5,130 nucleotides of DNA from a bacterium (GTDB lineage: Bacteria > AUK180): assembly GCA_030622125.1 (NCBI GenBank), contig JAUXGM010000147.1:1-5130 (forward strand), written 5' to 3'. A model generated the notes under the pieces. It did no database searches, was not told the DNA's origin, and saw nothing but the letters and a program-made list of their open reading frames with translations. Positions within the stretch are counted from its first letter, which is position 1. Every line of letters begins with the position of its first letter. Both the position numbers and the translations under genes were made by a program. This document shows positions 1 to 5,130 of this stretch, piece by piece.

Positions 1-1349
1 TCCCCTACTGCTTTGCAGCGCCATTTATCATTCGCTTCAAAATAGTATTGATTATGCGGTTTTTTATCAAGTTCAAGTTCAACAGAATATATTGCCCCAG
101 TGTCGTAATTCCCAGAAATATAACTCATTTTATATGGACTTCCTTGAATATTTTTACCATTAAGTAAGATATGCACTGTTGGACAATCTTTATATGGTCT
201 TTCGTTCTCCGATTCTATATATTTAAGTTCGAAATCATATTTTCTGTCACCTTGGTTTTCACCTTTGATATATTGTATTTCAGGAGGAGCAGTTTGCCTT
301 AAGTATACTATTGCTGATCCTGCATCGTAGGTTGCCTGCAAAACATTATTTGAATCAAATTTTGAATCAGTTTCAAAACCACAATCATCTTCGTAAACAA
401 TATCTATACTCCATGGATATGTATTGTTTTCACAGGTTGCATAAAATAGATCGTAATGCCAAAATTCTCCCAACAGAATATGTGGTTTATTTTCATTATC
501 AAGAGCTAATGATGTTTCACCATAATCTTTATCTTCTATATCTAATTTTTTATATTCAACCCCAGTCCAATACTTATACACAATTGACCAATCATCTGTA
601 TTAATATACACAAAATGTGGATATCCGTATGTACCAAAAGCAAATTCACTATCATAAGCTTCCTCATCATCACTCACTGTCTCTATATCCCATGAAATAC
701 CGTTCCATCTGGCATATTTTATCTTCCAACCCCATCCTGTGTATGTGATATGCGGATTCCCACTATTATCTAACTCCATATCATCAAGAAAATGAACATG
801 TGTATCACTTATATCTATCATACTTATCCATGTATCACCGTTATACTTCTCGCAACTTATCGTACAGGTATCTATTTTGTTTTTGTATGCAACATAGACG
901 TTATCATCCTTATCTATTCTTATCTTTGCATACTTCCCGGGAAAAATTCTATCCCTTATCCAATCAGAACCATTATAATACCAGTGTTCCGTATGATATT
1001 GATCCATCGGTCCATAAGTTCTTTCATGAACCAGATGAGGATGGTCATTTGAATCAAGGACCATATCAAGATAATATCCATCATACATATAGGGATCTTC
1101 ATGGTAACTTATCCTATAACATACCCAATCATCCTTTACTTCATCCCAATATGTATGCAATAACCCGGCCCCCGCCTGAATCATATAGACTAAATGTGGA
1201 TTATCATTAGAATCAATAGCAAGCGATGGGAAACCGTATACAGCATCATCTCCTGAAATATTTGTCCTCCCCCAATCGGAATAAACAAAGGTTATGATAT
1301 TTATAAAAATGATTGTAAAAATAATTGATTTTAATTTAAAATCCTTCAT
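1..1349 (-). CDS. Secreted seven-repeat beta-propeller-like protein with Ig-like domain (C-terminus cut by window edge)
   Basis: The frame is open for 449 codons from ATG at 1349 and runs off the left edge, so the C-terminus is missing. Residues 1-24 look like a signal peptide: lysines, a hydrophobic Ile/Phe-rich core, then VYS before Asp25. Seven copies of a motif like 'LAIDSNDNPHLVY' follow at about residues 40-56, 93-109, 140-156, 187-204, 234-250, 279-294 and 327-341. They are spaced about 47-53 residues apart, with W/Y-rich strands between them. The first four and the sixth are clearest; the fifth and seventh are degenerate. Seven such units suggest a seven-bladed propeller. Residues ~355-449 begin with PPEI and include LLNGK, DTGAIY and YYFEAND, resembling Ig-like extracellular domains in which a '...YYFEASDG' strand is typical. 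No catalytic residues are recognisable. Family knowledge suggests a surface or exported protein, perhaps with a sorting tail beyond the window. The function is unknown; the reading frame and export are well supported. Confidence 0.9.
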   Translation of the reverse strand, partial: MKDFKLKSIIFTIIFINIITFVYSDWGRTNISGDDAVYGFPSLAIDSNDNPHLVYMIQAGAGLLHTYWDEVKDDWVCYRISYHEDPYMYDGYYLDMVLDSNDHPHLVHERTYGPMDQYHTEHWYYNGSDWIRDRIFPGKYAKIRIDKDDNVYVAYKNKIDTCTISCEKYNGDTWISMIDISDTHVHFLDDMELDNSGNPHITYTGWGWKIKYARWNGISWDIETVSDDEEAYDSEFAFGTYGYPHFVYINTDDWSIVYKYWTGVEYKKLDIEDKDYGETSLALDNENKPHILLGEFWHYDLFYATCENNTYPWSIDIVYEDDCGFETDSKFDSNNVLQATYDAGSAIVYLRQTAPPEIQYIKGENQGDRKYDFELKYIESENERPYKDCPTVHILLNGKNIQGSPYKMSYISGNYDTGAIYSVELELDKKPHNQYYFEANDKWRCKAVG

Positions 1350-1354
1350 ACTAT

Positions 1355-1383
1355 ATTTTAATTAAAAACCTCCGAAAAATCAA
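1355..1383 (-). promoter_or_regulatory. Possible promoter for the propeller gene, giving a near-leaderless transcript
   Basis: On the minus strand TTGATT (1383-1378) and TAAAAT (1360-1355) are separated by 17 bases, close to sigma70 consensus. Transcription would start about at 1348, essentially at ATG 1349, so the mRNA would have almost no leader. The region is very AT-rich, so a chance match is quite possible. Confidence 0.3.
1369..1373 (-). promoter_or_regulatory. GGAGG at an unusually long distance from the propeller-gene start
   Basis: A perfect GGAGG reads on the minus strand, but 19 bases separate it from ATG 1349, instead of the usual 5-10. A TAA lies in frame between them and no closer start codon exists in that frame, so ATG 1349 remains the best start. 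The motif may be non-functional, or the start may be reached by reinitiation or a leaderless message. Confidence 0.35.
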
Positions 1384-1385
1384 TT

Positions 1386-1571
1386 TCATAATTCTTTCCT
1401 ATCATTCCGAACCCTTCTTTTTTCCGTCGTTCTGAGCGACTTTTCCCCATCCGTCATTCCTGCGAAGCCTGTCCTCGACTCCGATCGGGGAGCAGGAATC
1501 CAGTCATTTGAAGTTTGGAATTTGGAGTTTGAAGTTTCTTCACCATTCACTATTGACGATTTACTATTTAC
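1386..1571. repeat. Intergenic repeat mosaic (TCATTC-type, palindromic, 'gaagttt' and 'attcactatt' elements)
   Basis: Several repeat styles that I know from intergenic spaces of many AT-rich environmental bacteria lie end to end. Three TCATTC-like elements start at 1401 (atcattccga), 1426 (gtcgttctga) and 1453 (gtcattcctg). The third carries an inverted repeat. Next is a 'gaagttt/ggaattt/ggagttt' run at 1510-1537 with gaagttt at both ends, then an 'attcactattgacgattt' type run at 1541-1571. The stretch is open on the minus strand from 1628 to 1386 (80 codons). The encoded string (DWIPAPRSE, TGFAGMTDG) is just a translation of the repeats, so I do not call it a gene although an AGGAGG precedes ATG 1604. 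Confidence 0.75.
1456..1499. repeat. Nested palindrome within the repeat mosaic
   Basis: The outer arms attcctgc (1456-1463) and gcaggaat (1492-1499) are perfect inverted copies. Inside them tcctcga (1472-1478) can pair with tcgggga (1485-1491) with one G-T pair and a six-base loop. The element is much richer in G+C than its surroundings. It resembles the widespread 'attcctgc...gcaggaat' dispersed palindromes. It could fold in RNA on either strand, but there is no T-run after it, so it is not a typical intrinsic terminator. Confidence 0.65.
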
Positions 1572-1612
1572 AGTTTTTCCAGCCTCTGTTTTTCTATTAT
1601 TCATCACGCCTC

Positions 1613-1765
1613 CTATTTTATTATACAAAACTTTTTACTTGAATAGTTTTCATTATTATCTTTTATAACAATTATATACACTCCACTTGAAATTTTTAAA
1701 TCATTTTTAGAAATACTGATCTTATGCTCAAAATTATCATAATAATTCTTTTCACAATTTCCTCC
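1613..1765 (-). pseudogene. Remnant of a C-terminal sorting (T9SS type A/FlgD-like) domain
   Basis: Fifty sense codons follow the stop of the barrel gene in the same frame and end at TAG (1615-1613). The last ~40 residues read like the end of a type A secretion-sorting or FlgD-like Ig domain: a polar strand, then LKISSGVYIIVIKD, then SSKKFCIIK at the very end. This is the usual 'L.SGvYi..i......tKKfiik' pattern. The front half of such a domain (around 75-90 residues in full) is missing, and no ATG or GTG in this frame starts the segment. I read it as the tail of a lost secreted-protein gene, left after a deletion or recombination. In-frame readthrough of the barrel stop is possible but unlikely. 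The domain match is by eye only. Confidence 0.55.
1696..1765 (-). other. Strong ribosome-binding site with a 19-residue GTG-started frame
   Basis: AAGGAGG, whose GGAGG lies at 1765-1761, sits five bases before GTG 1755, an excellent ribosome-binding arrangement. The frame reads MKRIIMIILSI and then RSVFLKMI, and stops at TAA 1698-1696. The first 11 residues look like the start of a signal peptide, but the frame ends at once. It overlaps the sorting-domain remnant in another frame. The simplest reading is the surviving start of a deleted or frameshifted exported-protein gene; a genuine micro-protein is the alternative. Confidence 0.35.
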
Positions 1766-2536
1766 TTAAAATATCTTAAAAGATAATCCGAAAGACAGAT
1801 TATCTTTTCCATAATATCCATACGGATTATATAAAACAAAAATTCCTGTATTTTTATTTATTTTATATACAATTTGCACTGAAAATGCTATATATCTTTT
1901 ATCTAAACGGAAATCAAAAAAATCTATTGTAGTCCCTTCATATGGGTCTACATCTAATGATTTAAATCTAACAGATGGACTATTTAGACCCAAAGATATT
2001 ACTAAAATTAATTTATCTGTTATATTAAATTTATGAAAATATTGAATGATAATTTCTAATAATGTGTAGTTAATTGAACATTCATTAGCTTTATAAATTC
2101 CAAAATAACTTTGATTACTTCTTTGATAGTAGCTTCCAATACTTATTCCTCCATTATTTTTAAATATTTTTATTGAATAGCCCAAAATAGGTACATTTCC
2201 AAAGTGTTCTTTGAAAGTTCCTAAATCTTTTCCATATATACTACAAATAGTAGGATTATTAATAGAATACCCGAATGAAGGCTCAAAAATCAGCTCTAAA
2301 TCCTTGATAAACATTTTTATCTTAGATTTCTTTTTGGTTTCTGATGAATTTTTATAATAAATTTCCTTTTGCCTTAATGTATTACTTACAAAAAATGGCG
2401 TATCTATTTTACTGAAACACCTTGTATCTAAAATAAGTTTTGGTTTAGATAAATTTAGATCATCTGAAAAGGTATAATTGTAAACAAAACCAAAAACTCC
2501 TAAAATAAGCATTGTTGTTACTAACATCTTTCTCAT
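1766..2536 (-). CDS. Exported beta-barrel-like outer-membrane protein of unknown function
   Basis: I do not recognise the family. The 256-residue product starts with a signal peptide (Arg2, Lys3, a hydrophobic stretch to about residue 22, likely cleavage near TFS24-Asp25). From residue ~80 it alternates polar and hydrophobic residues in strand-like blocks: ~80-92, 116-139, 153-170, 174-184, 213-237 and 246-256. It ends in LSFGLSFKIF; a C-terminal phenylalanine on an amphipathic strand is the typical outer-membrane barrel insertion signal. Residues 25-78 are lysine-rich and may form a periplasmic N-terminal part. ATG 2536 lies one base after the TAA of the ATPase subunit I gene, with only a weak GAAAG in front, so translation is probably coupled. 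Base composition is poorer in G+C than in subunit I: sampled 60-base blocks hold 9-20 G+C, against 20-29 there. A later insertion into the ATPase operon is possible. The reading frame and export are well supported; the barrel is an inference. Confidence 0.85.
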   Translation of the reverse strand: MRKMLVTTMLILGVFGFVYNYTFSDDLNLSKPKLILDTRCFSKIDTPFFVSNTLRQKEIYYKNSSETKKKSKIKMFIKDLELIFEPSFGYSINNPTICSIYGKDLGTFKEHFGNVPILGYSIKIFKNNGGISIGSYYQRSNQSYFGIYKANECSINYTLLEIIIQYFHKFNITDKLILVISLGLNSPSVRFKSLDVDPYEGTTIDFFDFRLDKRYIAFSVQIVYKINKNTGIFVLYNPYGYYGKDNLSFGLSFKIF

Positions 2537-2537
2537 T

Positions 2538-4496
2538 TTATCTTTCTTTTATATCTCTCTCGTTGTCAACGATCACAAATTTGTATTCATTCCTGAGCGG
2601 CTGATATTTTTCGCCGCCGCTTTCATAGAATTTTTGAAAAAATTCAACATACTGCAGTCGTAAGGAATGAACAAAAGCACCAAGTGCATTTAAAAGTATA
2701 TTTGCAATATGTCCGAAGATAAGAACAATTACGGCAAGAATATAACCGGGAGTATGAAGTAGATCAACCAGAACCCCGGCAATTGTATTTATAACGAATA
2801 TCAATATTCCTGTTGCAAGTCCAAGAGCAAATAATCTCATATATGATAGTATATCACCGAGCATACCGGTAAAACCGAAAAATGTATTGTAAAATCCCAT
2901 AAAAAATCTTCCGACACCCTTTTGTTCGGGTGCGGAAAAAAGTATGTTTAACACCATTGAACCGAGAAAAATCGATCCCCACAATGTTCCATTGACCTTT
3001 GAACCCATTATCAATGCAGCAATCTTGATCCCTGAAAAAATAATCAAAACATTCGGCAAATTTTGCATGATCCCGTAAAATGTATTTTTTCGCTTTATCT
3101 CCTTGATCATATTAAGAACAAAACCAAGTCCGACCTGGAAGGCACCCAAATAAATTGCAAATTTTAAAAATGGTATCGCACTTTTATCAAGATTATCAAC
3201 GGCAAGATTTATAGGTACAACCCTTGCAATTACTTCCGGTAACGGTATTCCGAAAAATCCGCCCGTAATCGCACCCATAATGATCGTTGCTATACCCGAA
3301 AAGAAAAAGATGTAGATCATAGATATTCCATTACCAATGAATTTTCTTATCTTTTTATTTAATAAAATAATGCCGGTTATAAGTGTAATGACCAGACCGT
3401 AGCCTGCATCGGTTATACAAAATCCAAAGAAAAAGGTAAAAAAGAGTGAAATAAAAATAGTCGGGTCTAATTCCGTATAATTCGGTCTACCGTACATATC
3501 CGTAATAAGTTGGTAAAAACCAACCGTTTTTGGATTTTTATAATCAACAGGAACATTTTCACCTTTTTGCGGATCACTGAATTTTACATAAAGGACATCA
3601 TATTGCTTAAATAATTCTTCCGATTTTGTAGTGCAATTCTCAGGTATCCATCCAAATATATGAAATGTCTTTTGGCTCGAGGGGAGTGAAAATAAAAGTT
3701 GATCCTTCTTTTTTTCGTTCTCATAATGATCTATGGCGATCTTTATTTTTTTAAGATAGGGTATATATCTGCTTAAAATCGTTTTTGTATTCTCTATCTT
3801 ATATGAAAGCGTTTCAATAATTTCCAAGGATCTCTCTATTTCATCTCTTGGAATGCCCTTATAATTTTTTAACTCATAGATCTCTGTTTCAAATTGCTTT
3901 TTAATTGTCTCTATCTTTTCGGAAATACTGTTGTGATTAACAATAAAAACACCTGTTTTCTGTTGATATTCCCCTGTTTTTTCTGTGTAAGTAAATGGAA
4001 TTTTATCTAATTCTTCTAAAAATTTATCATAATCCCGACTATTTATTGTTACGACCGCACATTGTGTCTTATTGGTATTTTTTATATCCTCCATTTTGCA
4101 GTGCAATTCATTAATTATTCTAATGTGCTCTATCCTATGGTTTTGTGTGTGGATCTCAATCTGTTTTTGCCTCATTTTATCAAGGTAGGTTTCTATCTCT
4201 TCATACAAGCGTTCAATTTCGTCTATCGGCATAACATTTAAAAGGTCTTCATCTTTAATGAGAACTTTTTCACCGGCAAATGCAGGCTTTGGCTCAATAT
4301 TGTATGGTTTAACATTGTTGTATATCTTGTATAATTTTTCAAGGATCTCATCTATACTGTTCTTTTCTATGAAATCTTTTACAAGGATATTCTTATCTAT
4401 ATGAACAACGCCCAATTTTACGAGGTCTTTTATAACTTTTCTTTCCTCGCTCTTTAATCCGATGATCTCTATTTTTTTAAACTTTTTGATTGCCAT
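2538..4496 (-). CDS. ntpI: V/A-type ATPase membrane subunit I (subunit a homolog)
   Basis: This is the stator subunit that carries the two ion half-channels and lies against the rotor ring. The 652-residue length is normal for the family. The N-terminus (KKIEIIGLKSEERKVIKDL) is the typical opening and fixes the ATG start. Residues 1-~320 form the cytosolic arm, with long charged helices at ~90-135 and ~190-265 and the conserved FGWIPE at 281-286. The membrane half begins after FYQLITDMYGRPNYTELDPT (327-346) and includes DAGYG at 363-367, followed by about seven or eight hydrophobic helices. SYMRLFALGLATG holds Arg554, matching the essential channel arginine, and SLRLQYVEFF holds Arg613, Gln615 and Glu618, a second conserved cluster; all key residues are present. 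Protons versus sodium cannot be decided without the ring subunit. The start lies inside the end of the H gene (20-base overlap) with no clear ribosome-binding site, so translation is probably coupled. Subunit K does not follow, which is unusual. Confidence 0.97.
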   Translation of the reverse strand: MAIKKFKKIEIIGLKSEERKVIKDLVKLGVVHIDKNILVKDFIEKNSIDEILEKLYKIYNNVKPYNIEPKPAFAGEKVLIKDEDLLNVMPIDEIERLYEEIETYLDKMRQKQIEIHTQNHRIEHIRIINELHCKMEDIKNTNKTQCAVVTINSRDYDKFLEELDKIPFTYTEKTGEYQQKTGVFIVNHNSISEKIETIKKQFETEIYELKNYKGIPRDEIERSLEIIETLSYKIENTKTILSRYIPYLKKIKIAIDHYENEKKKDQLLFSLPSSQKTFHIFGWIPENCTTKSEELFKQYDVLYVKFSDPQKGENVPVDYKNPKTVGFYQLITDMYGRPNYTELDPTIFISLFFTFFFGFCITDAGYGLVITLITGIILLNKKIRKFIGNGISMIYIFFFSGIATIIMGAITGGFFGIPLPEVIARVVPINLAVDNLDKSAIPFLKFAIYLGAFQVGLGFVLNMIKEIKRKNTFYGIMQNLPNVLIIFSGIKIAALIMGSKVNGTLWGSIFLGSMVLNILFSAPEQKGVGRFFMGFYNTFFGFTGMLGDILSYMRLFALGLATGILIFVINTIAGVLVDLLHTPGYILAVIVLIFGHIANILLNALGAFVHSLRLQYVEFFQKFYESGGEKYQPLRNEYKFVIVDNERDIKER

Positions 4497-4815
4497 CTTT
4501 TAATATTTTTTTTGTTATATCCTCGATAATTTTATCTATTTTACCTTCAAATTTTTTATTGATATTACTTTTTTCCGTCTTTATCTCTTCCTTCAGTTTA
4601 TTAACTTTCTCTTCAAAATCTTTTTTCTCTACCTTTTCCTGTTGTTCTTTAAACTTTTCAATATCGGTTTTTGCTTCTTCCTCCATTCTTTTTATTTCAA
4701 TATCCGCTTCATATAATATTTTTGCAATTTTCTCCTTTGCTTCTTTTATTAACAAATTACCTACTTCTTCGGCTTTTTTAATATTTTCAAAGGCATTCTT
4801 TTTAGTTTCCACCAT
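4477..4815 (-). CDS. V/A-type ATPase peripheral-stalk subunit H (subunit G homolog)
   Basis: The 112-residue product is almost wholly charged alpha helix, rich in Lys and Glu with heptad-like hydrophobic spacing from about residue 10 to 107, and has no membrane segment. This fits the stalk subunit called H in archaea and NtpF or G in other systems, which pairs with subunit E in a coiled coil tying the membrane subunit I to the catalytic head. Sequence alone would allow other coiled-coil proteins; the position directly before subunit I, the usual H-I order, makes the call. ATG 4815 is five bases after GGAG (4824-4821); GTG 4812 is the next codon and also well spaced, so the true start may be one residue later. 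The last 20 bases overlap subunit I. Its promoter lies just upstream, so this is probably the first gene of the transcript. Confidence 0.88.
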   Translation of the reverse strand: MVETKKNAFENIKKAEEVGNLLIKEAKEKIAKILYEADIEIKRMEEEAKTDIEKFKEQQEKVEKKDFEEKVNKLKEEIKTEKSNINKKFEGKIDKIIEDITKKILKDGNQKV

Positions 4816-4819
4816 ACAC

Positions 4820-4824
4820 TCTCC
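4820..4824 (-). promoter_or_regulatory. Ribosome-binding site of the ATPase H gene
   Basis: GGAGA (4824-4820) lies four bases before ATG 4815 and seven before GTG 4812. It is the only good ribosome-binding site of the three-gene unit; the two downstream genes seem to depend on coupling. Confidence 0.75.
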
Positions 4825-4844
4825 AGATTCTTATTTTAATATTT

Positions 4845-4872
4845 ATTATACCATTTTAAAATTTAAATTCAA
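4845..4872 (-). promoter_or_regulatory. Sigma70-type promoter of the ATPase H-I-barrel operon
   Basis: On the minus strand TTGAAT (4872-4867) is followed after 16 bases by a perfect TATAAT (4850-4845), with TGG just before it forming an extended -10 (TGGTATAAT). The predicted transcription start near 4838 gives a leader of about 23 bases containing the H ribosome-binding site. The position directly before the first gene supports the call. Confidence 0.75.
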
Positions 4873-4910
4873 GAGGTAATGATTTAATTTTTTGCGAAAT
4901 AAGAAATATA

Positions 4911-4969
4911 ATAACCACAGCACCAAGAAGGTGCTGGATATACCACAGAGCACACAGAGAACACTGAGG
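4911..4969. repeat. Intergenic 'accacagag...cacagagaac' repeat with a small hairpin
   Basis: The stretch contains ataaccacag, then a 7-bp hairpin (cagcacc at 4918-4924, ggtgctg at 4930-4936, five-base loop), then accacagagcacacagagaa and a final cactgagga. This 'accacagag/cacagagaa' wording is a widespread intergenic repeat style in environmental bacterial genomes. It lies upstream of the operon promoter and contains no gene. The copy number in this genome cannot be known from one window. Confidence 0.65.
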
Positions 4970-4990
4970 ATAAATACAAGTCAAAAGTTG

Positions 4991-5011
4991 AAGGTCAAAG
5001 GTCAAAGGTCA
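4991..5011. repeat. Three tandem copies of aaggtca
   Basis: The heptamer aaggtca occurs three times without interruption at 4991-4997, 4998-5004 and 5005-5011, preceded by the related tcaaaagttg. It is a direct repeat of the 'gaaggtcaaaggtcaaa' intergenic type and is too short to be a CRISPR or a typical replication iteron array. Confidence 0.85.
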
Positions 5012-5026
5012 AAATGCAAGAATAGA

Positions 5027-5059
5027 ATAACCACGGATTTAACGGATTATACAGATTTC
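5027..5059. repeat. 'ataaccacggattt' intergenic repeat with three degenerate 9-base units
   Basis: After ataacc come acggattta (5033-5041), acggattat (5042-5050) and acagatttc (5051-5059), three imperfect tandem copies. The opening ataaccac is shared with the element starting at 4911, so the two elements may have a common edge. This style is widespread in intergenic DNA. Confidence 0.65.
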
Positions 5060-5082
5060 AAAGTCTTTTAAATTTTCAGTTT

Positions 5083-5104
5083 AAGTGATTTTACTAAATC
5101 ACTT
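5083..5104. repeat. Perfect 9-bp inverted repeat with four-base loop
   Basis: The arms aagtgattt (5083-5091) and aaatcactt (5096-5104) are perfect inverted copies around tact. A run of eight T lies 11 bases further on (5116-5123) on the plus strand. The gap before the T-run and the AT-rich stem make it a poor intrinsic terminator; a protein-binding dyad or the remains of a terminator for an upstream gene beyond the window are alternatives. Confidence 0.5.
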
Positions 5105-5130
5105 TTCATTAAATCTTTTTTTTAAGTAGA

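Larger units (their letters stand above)
1351..1389 (-). other. Possible 12-codon upstream reading frame ahead of the propeller gene
   Basis: ATG at 1389 opens a frame reading MKLIFRRFLIKI and ends at TAG (1353-1351), one base before ATG 1349. An AGGAAAG sequence lies upstream at a plausible distance. If translated, it could feed ribosomes to the propeller start by termination-reinitiation, which would bypass the badly spaced GGAGG. It is short and basic and has no recognised homolog, so it may equally be accidental. Confidence 0.2.

Noticed and set aside
311-604. Plus-strand open frame of 97 codons
   Set aside because: It lies opposite the continuous propeller-protein frame; its His/Tyr/Leu-rich string is the antisense image of the repeats and has no ribosome-binding site or domain pattern.
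792-1210. Two overlapping plus-strand open frames (86 and 136 codons)
   Set aside because: Both are opposite the propeller gene, whose seven-fold protein repeat proves the minus-strand frame. Their composition (Tyr, His, Ile, Pro) is typical of antisense reading.
1386-1628. Minus-strand 80-codon gene preceded by AGGAGG
   Set aside because: Most of it is a translation of adjoining intergenic repeats (WIPAPRSE, GFAGMTDG), and its first codons overlap the end of the sorting-domain remnant.
1613-2536. Single 307-residue fusion of the barrel and the sorting-domain tail by stop-codon readthrough
   Set aside because: The barrel already ends in a proper C-terminal strand with terminal Phe, the stop is TAA, a strong ribosome-binding site follows at once, and the shared frame has a one in three chance of being accidental.
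4490-4879. Plus-strand open frame of 129 codons with a Phe/Ser/Ile-rich string
   Set aside because: It is the antisense of the Lys/Glu-rich coiled-coil H gene; such genes always give Phe/Ser-rich opposite frames that imitate membrane proteins. It also runs through the promoter of the operon.
4991-5011. CRISPR or replication iterons
   Set aside because: Only three directly adjoining 7-base units, with no spacers, no cas genes, and no DnaA boxes or replication gene nearby.
5068-5109. Minus-strand 13-residue frame MKSDLVKSLKLKI
   Set aside because: It is very short, has no convincing ribosome-binding site, and its content is explained by the 9-bp dyad.

Overview
The window looks like a piece of an AT-rich bacterial genome from a lineage with an outer membrane, probably an uncultured candidate-phylum type. 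Four observations point that way: a V/A-type (not F-type) rotary ATPase; a probable outer-membrane beta-barrel; a large secreted repeat protein plus a remnant of a C-terminal sorting/FlgD-like domain; and intergenic spaces filled with mosaics of short dispersed repeats. Groups such as Cloacimonadota, WOR-3 or Marinimicrobia would fit, but one window cannot settle the taxonomy. All genes I accept are on the minus strand, so the window reads biologically from right to left.

Layout in transcription order. 5130-4873 holds no credible gene; it carries a dyad, three different intergenic repeat types and a small hairpin. A good sigma70-type promoter (TTGAAT, 16 bases, TATAAT with an extended -10) lies at 4845-4872. 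It drives a three-gene unit: V/A-ATPase stalk subunit H (4815-4477), V/A-ATPase membrane subunit I/a (4496-2538, overlapping H by 20 bases), and an unrecognised exported beta-barrel-like protein (2536-1766) that starts one base after the subunit I stop codon. Subunits K, E, C, F, A, B and D, which often accompany H and I, are absent here, so the ATPase genes are either split or interrupted by the barrel gene.

1765-1350 is a gene-poor stretch of about 415 bases. It begins with a decayed C-terminal sorting-domain tail (1765-1613) that lies in the same frame as the barrel gene after its stop. A repeat mosaic follows (1386-1571) that happens to be open in one frame and should not be taken for a real protein. 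From 1349 to the left edge, and running off it, is a secreted protein with seven 'DSNDNPHLVY'-type repeats, probably a seven-bladed propeller, followed by an Ig-like extracellular domain.

The H and I subunits belong to one machine: I forms the ion half-channels beside the rotor ring, and H is part of the peripheral stalk that clamps I to the catalytic head. The barrel protein and the propeller protein belong to the cell envelope or exterior and have no evident role in the ATPase. I found no RNA gene, CRISPR array, complete mobile element or clear new defence system. The points most worth following are the coupling of an envelope protein to subunit I, the sorting-domain remnant, and the repeat mosaics.
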